Source: Streptomyces lincolnensis (lineage in GTDB: Bacteria > Actinomycetota > Actinomycetes > Streptomycetales > Streptomycetaceae). Taken from it: 64,000 nucleotides of DNA. The position numbers and the translations under genes are program-made. This document shows, piece by piece, positions 1-8,817 of this stretch. Numbering within the stretch: position 1 is the stretch's first letter; every line of letters begins with the position of its first letter. The stretch lies in the NCBI RefSeq assembly GCF_021173675.1, contig NZ_JAIHON010000015.1, positions 124,001 through 188,000 on the forward strand, in the 5' to 3' direction. The notes beneath the pieces were generated by a model. That model had not been told where the DNA came from. It searched no databases and was given only the letters and a program-made list of their open reading frames with translations.

Positions 1-455
1 CCGGTACCGGCTCCGGCGACAGCACGGCGCAGTCGACGCACAAGGGAAGCCAGGGCTACTCGATCGGGCTGCCCGCGGGGTGGAAGTACAGCTCCTCGGG
101 TGGCGCGGGGGACCGTTTCTCCGGGCCCGACGGGCAGCGGCTGCTCGTCGCCTGGACGTCCACGCCCAAGGGCGACCCGGTCACGGACTGGAAGAACCAG
201 GAGTCCGGCATGCGGCGCGCTCAGTACGAGCGGATCCGAATAGAGGCGGTGAGCTACCGCGGCTGGAACACGGCCGACTGGGAGTTCACCTACTCGGAGG
301 GCGGGACGACGTACCGGGTGATCGACCGGGGATTCGTCGTCAACGACAGCCTCGGATACGCGCTGATGTACACGGCGAAGGCCGCGAACTGGGACACGGG
401 CCTGCGCGAGAGCACCTGGAAGACGCTGACGGAGACCTTCACGCCGAAGTCCTGA
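1..455 (+). CDS. Ser/Thr protein kinase, C-terminal fragment (extracytoplasmic domain)
   Basis: The frame is open from base 3, so only the end of the gene is present and no kinase residues can be seen. The visible ~150 residues begin with a Gly/Ser/Thr-rich linker and continue as a small globular domain with GYSIGLPAGWKYSS near its start and ADWEFTY later. The same pattern (a GW-containing opening, then W-x-F/Y-T) recurs in the C-terminal parts of kinases downstream at 3557 and 5452. I infer that this is the extracellular sensor end of a further membrane Ser/Thr kinase in the same tandem array. It could instead be a lipoprotein sharing that domain; the upstream sequence would decide. Confidence 0.7.
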   Translation, partial: GTGSGDSTAQSTHKGSQGYSIGLPAGWKYSSSGGAGDRFSGPDGQRLLVAWTSTPKGDPVTDWKNQESGMRRAQYERIRIEAVSYRGWNTADWEFTYSEGGTTYRVIDRGFVVNDSLGYALMYTAKAANWDTGLRESTWKTLTETFTPKS

Positions 456-640
456 GGGACCGCGCGATGATCGACTACGTGTTCGATACCGGGTTTGCCG
501 CGTGAGATCTGGCATCCCCTCTCTGCGGGTTGCCTCCGGCACGTATCGTGAATGATTGCGGACCGTACGCATCCGGGAACGGGTACGAACGGGTCGCAAG
601 GCGAACGGAATTGACCAACCGGGCGGCCGGGGGAGGCAAC

Positions 641-3394
641 GTGGACGACTATGCGGGACGGGTACTCGCCGACCGCTACCGCCTGCCGCTGCCGCCCTCC
701 GACGAGTACGAACTCACCGACACCCGGGCCTTCGACACCTACAGCGGGCAGGAAGTCCTGGTCCGGCAGGTGCCGTTGCCGGAGGTGGTCGAGGCGGAGG
801 TCCTCGACGCCGAGGGGCTGCCGGACGGTTTCACGGCGCGTGACCCCCGAGGAGCGCGGCGCTCCCCGGCGGGCTCGGGCGCGCGACGGCCGGCGGATCC
901 CGCCGTACGCCGGGCCGTGGAGGCCGCGCAGGCCGCCGCCCGGATACCCGATCATCCACGGCTCGACCAGGTCTTCGACGTGTTCGCCGAGGGCGGTTCG
1001 CTGTGGGTCGTCAGCGAGTTCGTGGCCGCGCGTCCACTGGCCGCGCTGCTCGCCGAGAAGCCGCTGACGCCCTACCGGGCGGCCGAGGTCGCCGCCGACG
1101 TCCTCATGGCCCTGCGCGTCCTGCACGCCCACGGCTGGGTGCACCGCAATGTCACCGCGCGCACGGTGATGGTCTGCGACGACGGCCGGGTGATGCTGAC
1201 CGGTCTCGCGGTGGGCGCGGCGGAGGAAGCGCTGTGCGGGTACGACCCGGTCCCGGCCGAGGACGGGGACTGGGGCCATGGGAGCGACGGCTCCGGCGCG
1301 GCCGGGGGAGGCGGAGAGCCGGGCCCGCACGCCGGTTCCGGCGCGCCCCAGCCCCACGGCCCGGGTGCGATGGGCACGCAGCGTGCGCAGGGTGGCCCTG
1401 GCGCGCTCAGTGGTTCCGGGGTGGTCGGCAGGCCCGGCGGCGGTGCCCCTGCGGGTGGCGGTGGCGTCACGTTCGGCGGGGGTGACCCCGAGGCCGCCCG
1501 GCGGGCCGCCATCGAGGCCCGGGAGAACGGCGCGCTGCCGGCGGTCGGGGCGGACCAGGCGAACGGGGCGTCGGCCGCGATCGCGCGCAACCCCGTCGAC
1601 ACCGGTACGGACATCAGGGCGGCGCGGGCCGGTGCCATCGCCGCGTATCGCGCGGGTGCGCGGGCCGCGGCCCGGGTCCAGGAGGCGCAGAACGGACGGG
1701 CGGCCCTGCCGGGAGCGCGTCCCGCCCCCGAGGACGACCCGGGCTCGCAGGCCGACGGCTCGGCACAGCAGCCCCCGCTGGGCCCCGCCGCCCCCCACGG
1801 CGTCCAGCACGTCCAGCAGTCGCCGTACCCCACGGCGAACGGTGTGCAGCACGCGCCCGGGACCGTGCCTCCGGGGCAGATAGCCGACCCCTACGGCGTG
1901 CGGGGCCCCGCCTGGCACGGAGCCGCTCCGCGGAACGCGCCCGGGGGGACGCTGCCGCCGGCCGGGAACACCCACGCGGACGCGACCGGCCGTACGGCGA
2001 CGGCACTTCCGCAGCCTCAGTATCCTCAGCCTCCGCATCCTCCGCAGGGCGGCAACGGCGTCGCGCCGGCCGTCCAGGACGCGGCGGGCCCGCGGCCGAG
2101 CCGTTGGGACGAACTCGCCGCCGAGGCGCCGGTGCGCCGGGGGCCGACCACCGCGCTGGCCGCCGAGCGGGCGCGGCAGGCCCGGATGGCCGTGGTGGGA
2201 CCGGTGACCGAGCGCTGGGCACCGGAGCAGGCCGGGCCCGTGCACGAGAACTGGCAGCTGGCGGCGCCCATCGGGCCCGCGACCGACCTGTGGGCGCTCG
2301 GCGCGCTGCTCTTCCGTGCCGTGCAGGGGCACGCGCCCTACCCCGAGGAGTCGACCGCCGAGCTGGTGCAGCTGGTGTGCGCGGAGCCGCCCGCCTTCGC
2401 CGAGGAGTGCGGGCCGCTCAGGCCGGTCGTGGAGTCACTGCTGCGGCAGGACCCGACCGAGCGCCTGGACTTCGAGGAACTGCGCGGCTGGCTGCGCTCG
2501 TTGGTGCGGTCGGCGCCCGAGCCGGACGCCGGGGTGCATGTCGTCGCGGCGCCGCCCGCGGACACCAGCCGGCTGCCGATCGTGCGGCGGCGGGGCGAAC
2601 TGGTGCGCAGGCGGCGCGCCGGGCTGCCCGCGCACCAGGGACGGCACAAGCGGGCTCGGGAGGAGGTCCGTTCGCCCAGGCGGCTCGGGCGGACCCTGCT
2701 TCTGCTGATCCTGCTCCTGCTGGCCGGCGCGATCGCGTACGCGATGCTGTTCATGCCGAAGTCGGGGGCCGACGGGGAGGACGCCTCGCAGTCCACCGGT
2801 TCCGGCTCGGTCGGCACGGCGCCCGAGCGGTCCGCGGAGCCGAGCAGCGAGCCCCGCCCCGACCAGACCTCGCCGGGACCCCAGGACAGCAGCCCGTCCT
2901 CCGCCCCGTCCACCGAGACGCAGACCAGCGGACCCGAGGTCGCCGACGGCTTCACGCTGCGCAAGGACCCCGGGGGCTTCCAGGTCGCCGTGGCCAACGG
3001 CTGGGACCGCACCGCGGTCAACGGCCGCGGGCAGATCGTGTACACGCACGGGAACTTCGAGCTCATCGTCGTACCGGGCCGGGACAGCGCGGCCCAGGAC
3101 GGCGGCGACCCGATGGTGTACCAGCGGGAGAAGGAGCCCGAGCTCCAGCCGTACCGGGACTCCAGCTGGGCCACCGCGACCGGGCTGAAGTCGATCCAGG
3201 TCGGTGAGCGCTCGATGGCCGAGGGGCAGTTCACCTGGACCGACGGTGACGGGCGCGAGCTTTTCGTGCGCAACCTGGCGCTGCTGATCGACGGCAAGTA
3301 CCACGTGGTGCAGGTGCGCGGCCCGGAGGCCGAGCGGGACGAGGTGACCCGGCTGTACGAGCAGGCGTCGGCGACGTATCAGGTCACCGGGTAG
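641..3394 (+). CDS. Membrane pseudokinase of the Ser/Thr protein kinase family with a low-complexity insertion
   Basis: The protein has 917 residues from GTG 641, chosen because a strong GGGGGAGG site precedes it; an upstream in-frame ATG at 530 lacks one. It has a bacterial Ser/Thr kinase fold, but key residues are lost: the VAVK lysine is Arg42 (VLVRQ), the HRD aspartate is Asn170 (HRNVTART), and the DFG is replaced by TGL at 187-189. A Pro/Ala/Gly-rich insert of about 320 residues separates this part from a recognisable C-lobe (WAPEQ, then ATDLWALGALLF). A transmembrane helix follows at about 685-705, then an extracellular domain resembling its neighbours. By family rules it should not phosphorylate, so I infer a scaffold or ligand-sensing partner of the adjacent active kinases. 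No frameshift or stop suggests decay. Confidence 0.88.
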   Translation: MDDYAGRVLADRYRLPLPPSDEYELTDTRAFDTYSGQEVLVRQVPLPEVVEAEVLDAEGLPDGFTARDPRGARRSPAGSGARRPADPAVRRAVEAAQAAARIPDHPRLDQVFDVFAEGGSLWVVSEFVAARPLAALLAEKPLTPYRAAEVAADVLMALRVLHAHGWVHRNVTARTVMVCDDGRVMLTGLAVGAAEEALCGYDPVPAEDGDWGHGSDGSGAAGGGGEPGPHAGSGAPQPHGPGAMGTQRAQGGPGALSGSGVVGRPGGGAPAGGGGVTFGGGDPEAARRAAIEARENGALPAVGADQANGASAAIARNPVDTGTDIRAARAGAIAAYRAGARAAARVQEAQNGRAALPGARPAPEDDPGSQADGSAQQPPLGPAAPHGVQHVQQSPYPTANGVQHAPGTVPPGQIADPYGVRGPAWHGAAPRNAPGGTLPPAGNTHADATGRTATALPQPQYPQPPHPPQGGNGVAPAVQDAAGPRPSRWDELAAEAPVRRGPTTALAAERARQARMAVVGPVTERWAPEQAGPVHENWQLAAPIGPATDLWALGALLFRAVQGHAPYPEESTAELVQLVCAEPPAFAEECGPLRPVVESLLRQDPTERLDFEELRGWLRSLVRSAPEPDAGVHVVAAPPADTSRLPIVRRRGELVRRRRAGLPAHQGRHKRAREEVRSPRRLGRTLLLLILLLLAGAIAYAMLFMPKSGADGEDASQSTGSGSVGTAPERSAEPSSEPRPDQTSPGPQDSSPSSAPSTETQTSGPEVADGFTLRKDPGGFQVAVANGWDRTAVNGRGQIVYTHGNFELIVVPGRDSAAQDGGDPMVYQREKEPELQPYRDSSWATATGLKSIQVGERSMAEGQFTWTDGDGRELFVRNLALLIDGKYHVVQVRGPEAERDEVTRLYEQASATYQVTG

Positions 3395-3556
3395 CAAACC
3401 GGACGGCGCTCGTCCGGACGCGGTTCGGGTGCGGCGGGTTCACTCGCGTTCCCGAAAGCGACAACCGTCACAGTGAGGTCTCCTTGACGCCCCCAAGGTT
3501 CCTTTAGGTGACCGCCGGTCCTTAGGCTGACTCCGTCAAGAGCATTGCGGGGCAAC

Positions 3557-5356
3557 GTGAATCAGATGCAGGGCCAGCTCCTCGCGGGCCGTTACCGGCT
3601 CGCCGACCCGATCGGCAAGGGCGGCATGGGGCGGGTGTGGCGTGCCCACGACGAGGTGCTGCACCGGGCCGTCGCGATCAAGGAACTGACCGCCGCGCTC
3701 TACGTCTCCGAGAGCGATCAGGCCGTCCTCCTCGCCCGCACCCGGGCCGAGGCGCGTGCCGCCGCCCGGATCAACCACTCCGCCGTCGTCACCGTGCACG
3801 ACGTGCTCGACCACGACGGCCGACCGTGGATCGTGATGGAACTGGTCGAGGGCCACTCGCTGGCCGACGCGGTCAAGGAACAGGGCCGGGTCGAGGCGCG
3901 GGAGGCCGCCCGCATCGGGATGTGGGTACTGCGGGCCCTGCGTGCCGCGCACACCGCCGGAGTGCTGCACCGCGACGTCAAGCCCGGCAACGTCCTCCTC
4001 GGCCGGGACGGCCGCGTCCTGCTCACCGACTTCGGCATCGCCCAGATCGAGGGCGACACGACCATCACCCGCACCGGCGAGGTCGTCGGCTCGGTCGACT
4101 ACCTCGCCCCCGAGCGGATCCGCGGCCACGACCCGGGTCCGTCCTCCGACCTGTGGGCGCTGGGCGCCACCCTCTACACGGCCGTCGAGGGCAGATCGCC
4201 GTTCCGCCGTACGACACCGCTGACCACCATGCAGGCCGTCGTCGACGAGGAACCCGCCGAGCTGCGCAACGGCGGCGCGCTCGCACCCGTCATCGCCGCG
4301 CTGCTGCACAAGGACCCCGCCGTGCGGCCCGACGCGGCCGCCGCCGAGCAGATGCTCGCCGAGGCGGCCGAGGGCCGGCGGTCGAGCGCGGCCCAGGCGT
4401 ACGTCACGACGCGGCACATCGGCCACGGTGGTCAGGGCGGCTACGGCAACCAGGGCGGCCACGGCGGTCACGGTGAGCCGGAGGCCCGTACCGGCTCGGA
4501 GACGGGGGGCGGGACGCCGTATCCGTCGAGCCCGACGCCGTACGCGAGCGGGGGAACGCCGTATCCGGGGAGCGGTACGTCGTATCCGAGCGGGGGCACG
4601 TCCTATCCGTCGAGTCCGTCGGGTGGTGTGCCGTATCCGCCGGGGACCGCGGCGACGACGATCGGCCGGGCGGGGGCGCACACCGGCGCCGTCGAGGCGC
4701 CGCCGAAGCGCCGACGGCTGCGGTCGCTCGTGCTCGTGGTCGTCCTGGCGGCGATCGTCGGCGGCGGTACGGCCGTAGCGTTCCAGAAGTGGGACGAGGG
4801 GCGCGGGACCCCCGCGGCCGCCGCGCCCACCCCCACGGAGACGGGCGGAAGCAGCACGCAGAGCGCCGAGGACGGGACCGTTCCGGCCACCTGGGTGCGC
4901 TACGACGATCCTCTCGGCTTCACGCTCTACCTGCCCAAGGGCTGGAAGCGGTCGGTCTTCGGCATCGAGGGCGACCTCTCGCAGATCGACTACTCGCCCG
5001 ACGGCGGCAAGCACTTCGTCCGTATCGCCGTCGACACCTCACCGGACTTCAGCGACCCGTACGCCCACCAGATCGATCTGGAGCAGCAGCTCCTGCGGCT
5101 GCGCGGCTACGAGCGGGTGAGCCTGGAGCGGAACACCTACCGGGACCGCAGCAGCGCCCGGTGGGAGTACACCTGGACCGCGCTGCCCAAGGACACGAAG
5201 TTCCCCGGGCCGCGCCGGGCCGTCGAGGAGACGTACATGTCCCGGGAGGGCACCGAGTACGCGATCTACATGTCGGCGCCGGCCAAGAGCTGGGGCACGA
5301 CGGCCAAGCAGTTCAAGGCGGTTCTCCAGGGCTGGCAGGAGAAGACCTCCTCCTGA
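3557..5356 (+). CDS. Membrane Ser/Thr protein kinase
   Basis: The protein has 599 residues. It is an active-looking Hanks-type kinase: the glycine loop GKGGMGRVW lies near residue 20, VAIKEL holds the lysine, HRDVKPGN the catalytic Asp near 138, DFG lies near 157 and APERI follows. After the kinase comes a repetitive linker rich in TPYPS-type units (about 310-375), one membrane helix (about 388-408) and a 190-residue extracellular domain with PKGWKRS and RWEYTW. GTG 3557 was chosen by analogy with the GGCAAC-GTG context of the preceding gene; an in-frame ATG at 3566 is an alternative. A 162-bp gap upstream suggests its own promoter. From memory, a kinase cluster at this place in S. coelicolor affects sporulation and spore-wall assembly. 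Confidence 0.93.
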   Translation: MNQMQGQLLAGRYRLADPIGKGGMGRVWRAHDEVLHRAVAIKELTAALYVSESDQAVLLARTRAEARAAARINHSAVVTVHDVLDHDGRPWIVMELVEGHSLADAVKEQGRVEAREAARIGMWVLRALRAAHTAGVLHRDVKPGNVLLGRDGRVLLTDFGIAQIEGDTTITRTGEVVGSVDYLAPERIRGHDPGPSSDLWALGATLYTAVEGRSPFRRTTPLTTMQAVVDEEPAELRNGGALAPVIAALLHKDPAVRPDAAAAEQMLAEAAEGRRSSAAQAYVTTRHIGHGGQGGYGNQGGHGGHGEPEARTGSETGGGTPYPSSPTPYASGGTPYPGSGTSYPSGGTSYPSSPSGGVPYPPGTAATTIGRAGAHTGAVEAPPKRRRLRSLVLVVVLAAIVGGGTAVAFQKWDEGRGTPAAAAPTPTETGGSSTQSAEDGTVPATWVRYDDPLGFTLYLPKGWKRSVFGIEGDLSQIDYSPDGGKHFVRIAVDTSPDFSDPYAHQIDLEQQLLRLRGYERVSLERNTYRDRSSARWEYTWTALPKDTKFPGPRRAVEETYMSREGTEYAIYMSAPAKSWGTTAKQFKAVLQGWQEKTSS

Positions 5357-5451
5357 CGGCGGCGCGAACGGCCTGAACGGCCCGGTGGCCGTGCCGTTTT
5401 GGCCGGTCGCCGCCCCGGAGGGGGTCCGTCCGGTGCGGCATGATGAGGCGC

Positions 5452-7074
5452 ATGGGGACCGAGGGGGCGAACGTCCGTGTGATCGCGGGCCGTTACCGGC
5501 TGGAGGCGCGCCTCGGCCGCGGCGGCATGGGAGTGGTCTGGCGGGCGACCGACCGGCTGCTCGGACGGCAGGTCGCCGTCAAGGAACTCCCCCTCGACGA
5601 GACCCTCTCCGCGGACGAGGCCCGACGGCGGCGGGACCGCACCCTGCGCGAGGCGCGCGCGGTCGCCCAGCTGCGCCACCCGCACATCATCGTCGTCCAC
5701 GACATCGTCGAGCACGACGAACGCCCTTACATCGTCATGGAGTTGATCGAGGGCGGCTCCCTCGCCGACCGGATCGCCGCGCACGGCCCGGTCGACGCCG
5801 CCGAGGCTGCCCGGATCGGCATCGCCCTGCTGGGGGCGCTTCGGGCGGCCCACGCGGCGGGGGTGCTGCACCGGGACATCAAACCGGCGAACGTCCTGAT
5901 GGAGGAGAGCGGTGACGGGGGCGGCGCCGGCCGGGTCGTCCTCACCGACTTCGGCATCGCCCAGGTCTCGGGCGCCACCACCCTCACCGAGACCGGGTCC
6001 TTCGTCGGCTCGCCCGAGTACACCGCCCCCGAGCGGATGTCCGGGTCCAGGACCGGTCCGGCCTCCGACCTGTGGTCGCTGGGGGCGCTGCTGTGCACCG
6101 CGCTCAGCGGCGAATCACCGTTCCGGCGCGACTCATTGGGCGGCATCCTGCACGCGGTGGTCTCCGCGGAGATACGGCCGCCCGCGCAGGCCGGGCCGAT
6201 CCTCCCCGTCGTACGGGGACTCCTCGAACGGGATCCGGAGCGGCGCCTCGACGCGGCACGGGCCGAGCGGATGCTGCGGGCGTTCCGGGAGACGGGCCGC
6301 ACGCCGAATCCGCCGGAGGACCACGTGCCGGAGGGGTACGCGCCGGAGGGATACGCACAGCCGGGGTACACGCCGACGCGGGCCGACCTGTCCGGGCGGC
6401 CGCCGGCGGGGCGTGCCACGGGGCGTTCCACGCGAGGTGTGCTGGTGAGCGCGCTGCTGGTCGCCGCGATGGCGGGTGCGGGGGTGTCCGCGGCGGCGCT
6501 GCTGATGGACCGGGACGGTACTCCGGGCGTCGCGCCGACGAGTTCGGCGCCGGGTTCGCCCAGTCCTCCGGTGAGCCCCTCGCGCGAGGAGACCCCGGCT
6601 CCCTCCGGATCCCTGCCGTCCGCCCCGTCCGGCTACCGTCTCGCCGAGGACCCGGCCGGCTTCGCGCTCGCCGTACCGGACGGCTTCACCCGCGAGGCGC
6701 AGGGGGAGCGGGTCTTCTACACGTCCCGGGGACGGACCTTCCGGCTCGGCGTCAAGGTCACCGACGCCGGAGCCGAACAGGGCGGCCCGCTCGGGGCGCT
6801 GCGCCGCTCGGCCGCCGAGGGGGCCACCAGCAACCCCGGTTACCGCGACGACCGGATCACCGCGACCCGGCACCGCGGACATCCCGCCGCCCTCTGGGAG
6901 TTCACCTGGGACGGCTTCACCGCGGCGGAGGGCCCCCGGCACACCTACGACCTGTGCTGGGAGGCGGACGGCCGGCTGTACGACGTGTGGGTGTCGGCGC
7001 CGGTCGGGAAGGTGCGGGAGGCGCGGGAGTACTTCGACGTGGCGGTCGACACGTTCGTGGACACGAGCACCTAG
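5452..7074 (+). CDS. Membrane Ser/Thr protein kinase
   Basis: The protein has 540 residues if started at ATG 5452; in-frame ATGs at 5440 and 5443 are possible. The kinase domain is complete: GRGGMGVVW, VAVKEL, HRDIKPAN (Asp near 141), DFG near 165 and APERM. A short linker with repeated EGYA/PGY units precedes a transmembrane helix at about 328-350. The extracellular part has VPDGFTRE and LWEFTWDG, placing it in the same sensor family as its neighbours. It begins about 95 bp after the previous kinase and reads in the same direction, so co-transcription is plausible. Substrates cannot be read from sequence. Confidence 0.93.
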   Translation: MGTEGANVRVIAGRYRLEARLGRGGMGVVWRATDRLLGRQVAVKELPLDETLSADEARRRRDRTLREARAVAQLRHPHIIVVHDIVEHDERPYIVMELIEGGSLADRIAAHGPVDAAEAARIGIALLGALRAAHAAGVLHRDIKPANVLMEESGDGGGAGRVVLTDFGIAQVSGATTLTETGSFVGSPEYTAPERMSGSRTGPASDLWSLGALLCTALSGESPFRRDSLGGILHAVVSAEIRPPAQAGPILPVVRGLLERDPERRLDAARAERMLRAFRETGRTPNPPEDHVPEGYAPEGYAQPGYTPTRADLSGRPPAGRATGRSTRGVLVSALLVAAMAGAGVSAAALLMDRDGTPGVAPTSSAPGSPSPPVSPSREETPAPSGSLPSAPSGYRLAEDPAGFALAVPDGFTREAQGERVFYTSRGRTFRLGVKVTDAGAEQGGPLGALRRSAAEGATSNPGYRDDRITATRHRGHPAALWEFTWDGFTAAEGPRHTYDLCWEADGRLYDVWVSAPVGKVREAREYFDVAVDTFVDTST

Positions 7075-7174
7075 CCGCACAAAGGGCGCGTACGTGACGA
7101 TCCGAGTCACGGCTCTGTGACCGGTTCACGTTCCCTGTGGCTGCGGAGGCGCATGGCGCGATATGGATGGAGCC

Positions 7175-8785
7175 ATGAGCAGCAACGGGGGCGTCGGCCA
7201 CGAGCCCGACGAGACGACGAGTTTTGTTCTGCAACCACCAAACCCGAACGGGGTTCCCACCCAGGTGGCCCCGCAGGCAACCACGCCCCAGGAGCCCGGC
7301 ATCGGACGCCTCATCGCGGGCCGCTACCGGCTGCTCGCCAAGCTCGGGCACGGCGGCATGGGGACGGTCTGGCGGGCCAAGGATGAGACCGTGGACCGCG
7401 AGGTCGCCGTCAAGGAGCCCCGCGTACCGGACCATCTTCCCGAACGCGAACGTGCCAATGCCTTCGAGCGGATGCGTCGCGAGGCGCGCGCCGCGGCCCG
7501 GCTCGACCACCCCGCTGTCGTGAATGTCCATGATGTGGCGGTCGTCGACGGCCAGCCGTGGATCGTGATGGAGCTGGTACAGGGCCGTTCCCTGGGCGCC
7601 GCGCTCCAGGAGGGCACCCTCGCGGCGAGAGAGGCGGCGAGAATCGGCCTCGACGTGCTGGGCGCCCTCGAGGCCGCGCACGCGGCCGGCATCCTGCACC
7701 GTGACGTCAAGCCGGACAACGTGCTCCTCGGCCGCCACGACCGGGTCGTCCTCACCGACTTCGGCATCGCGCAGATCGAGGGCGAGACGAACCTGACCGA
7801 CACCGGCGGCTTCGTCGGCTCACCCGAGTACATCGCGCCGGAGCGGGTGCTCGGCCAGCGGCCCGGCCCCGCCTCCGACCTGTGGTCGCTCGGGGTCGTC
7901 CTGTACGCGGTGACGGAGGGCGTCTCCCCGTTCCGCCGCAGCAACACCCCGGCCACCCTCCAGTCCGTCCTCAACGCCACCCCCGCCCCGCCCGCCGCGG
8001 CGACCGGGCCCCTCGCCGAGGCCATCAACGGCCTCCTGCAGAAGGACCCGGCCCGCCGTCCGAATGCGGCCCAGGTCCGAGCCCTCCTGGAACACACCGC
8101 GAACCCGCCGGCCCCCGCCCCCACCCAGGTCGTCCAGCACGTCACGGCCCCGCCGAAGGGCCTGCGACTCGGCCGCAAGAGCCTCCTCGGCCTCGGCGCG
8201 GCGGTCGTCGCGGCAGCGGCGGTCGGGTACCTGCTGGTCGCCGACCCGTTCGCGGGCCCGCTGCCGGACGGCTGGAAGAAGCACGACCTCGACGCGAGGA
8301 TCGGGATGAGCGTCGCCGCGCCGGCCGCGTTCAAGCAGGAGAAGCTGGACCCCGACACCACGGACGGCACCGACGCGGCCTTCAGCGATCCGAGCGGGAT
8401 GATCCGGATCCACGTCGACCGCGACATCAAGAAGGACGACACGGCCAAGGAGATCCCCGCCACCGCCCTGGCCAAGGCCTTCGCCGACTGGGAGACCCTC
8501 AAGGACGGCGAGTACACCTTCGACATCGGCACCGAGCCCGCCCCCACCGGCGATCCGCGGGAGGCCAAGTACCAGGGCCGGGACGCCGCCACGAACACCC
8601 TCGTCTACAGCACCACGGACTCGGAGAACCCGCGCCCGCGCGAGTCCCAGCTCTTCTACTACCGCGCCACCAACGGCGACATGTGCCGCATCTGGGTCGA
8701 CTACCCGGGCAAGGGCTACTTCACGGAACAGGGGCGGGAGATCGCGAAGACGGCCATCGCGAACTGGGAGATCAAGGAGAGCTGA
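7175..8785 (+). CDS. Membrane Ser/Thr protein kinase
   Basis: The protein has 536 residues from ATG 7175, preceded by TGGAG; ATG 7163 in frame is an alternative. An N-terminal extension of about 45 residues, rich in Pro, Gln and Asn, precedes the kinase, unlike its neighbours. Catalytic motifs are intact: GHGGMGTVW, VAVKEP, HRDVKPDN near 175, DFG near 195, APERV. A membrane helix at about 338-358 leads to an extracellular domain of about 175 residues opening with DGWKKHD and containing several charged stretches. That domain lacks a clear W-x-F/Y-T-W motif and is more divergent than those of the two preceding kinases. It is transcribed with the array. Confidence 0.93.
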   Translation: MSSNGGVGHEPDETTSFVLQPPNPNGVPTQVAPQATTPQEPGIGRLIAGRYRLLAKLGHGGMGTVWRAKDETVDREVAVKEPRVPDHLPERERANAFERMRREARAAARLDHPAVVNVHDVAVVDGQPWIVMELVQGRSLGAALQEGTLAAREAARIGLDVLGALEAAHAAGILHRDVKPDNVLLGRHDRVVLTDFGIAQIEGETNLTDTGGFVGSPEYIAPERVLGQRPGPASDLWSLGVVLYAVTEGVSPFRRSNTPATLQSVLNATPAPPAAATGPLAEAINGLLQKDPARRPNAAQVRALLEHTANPPAPAPTQVVQHVTAPPKGLRLGRKSLLGLGAAVVAAAAVGYLLVADPFAGPLPDGWKKHDLDARIGMSVAAPAAFKQEKLDPDTTDGTDAAFSDPSGMIRIHVDRDIKKDDTAKEIPATALAKAFADWETLKDGEYTFDIGTEPAPTGDPREAKYQGRDAATNTLVYSTTDSENPRPRESQLFYYRATNGDMCRIWVDYPGKGYFTEQGREIAKTAIANWEIKES

Positions 8786-8817
8786 CAAGAACCCGTCCCG
8801 CAGGGTACTGATGGGAC

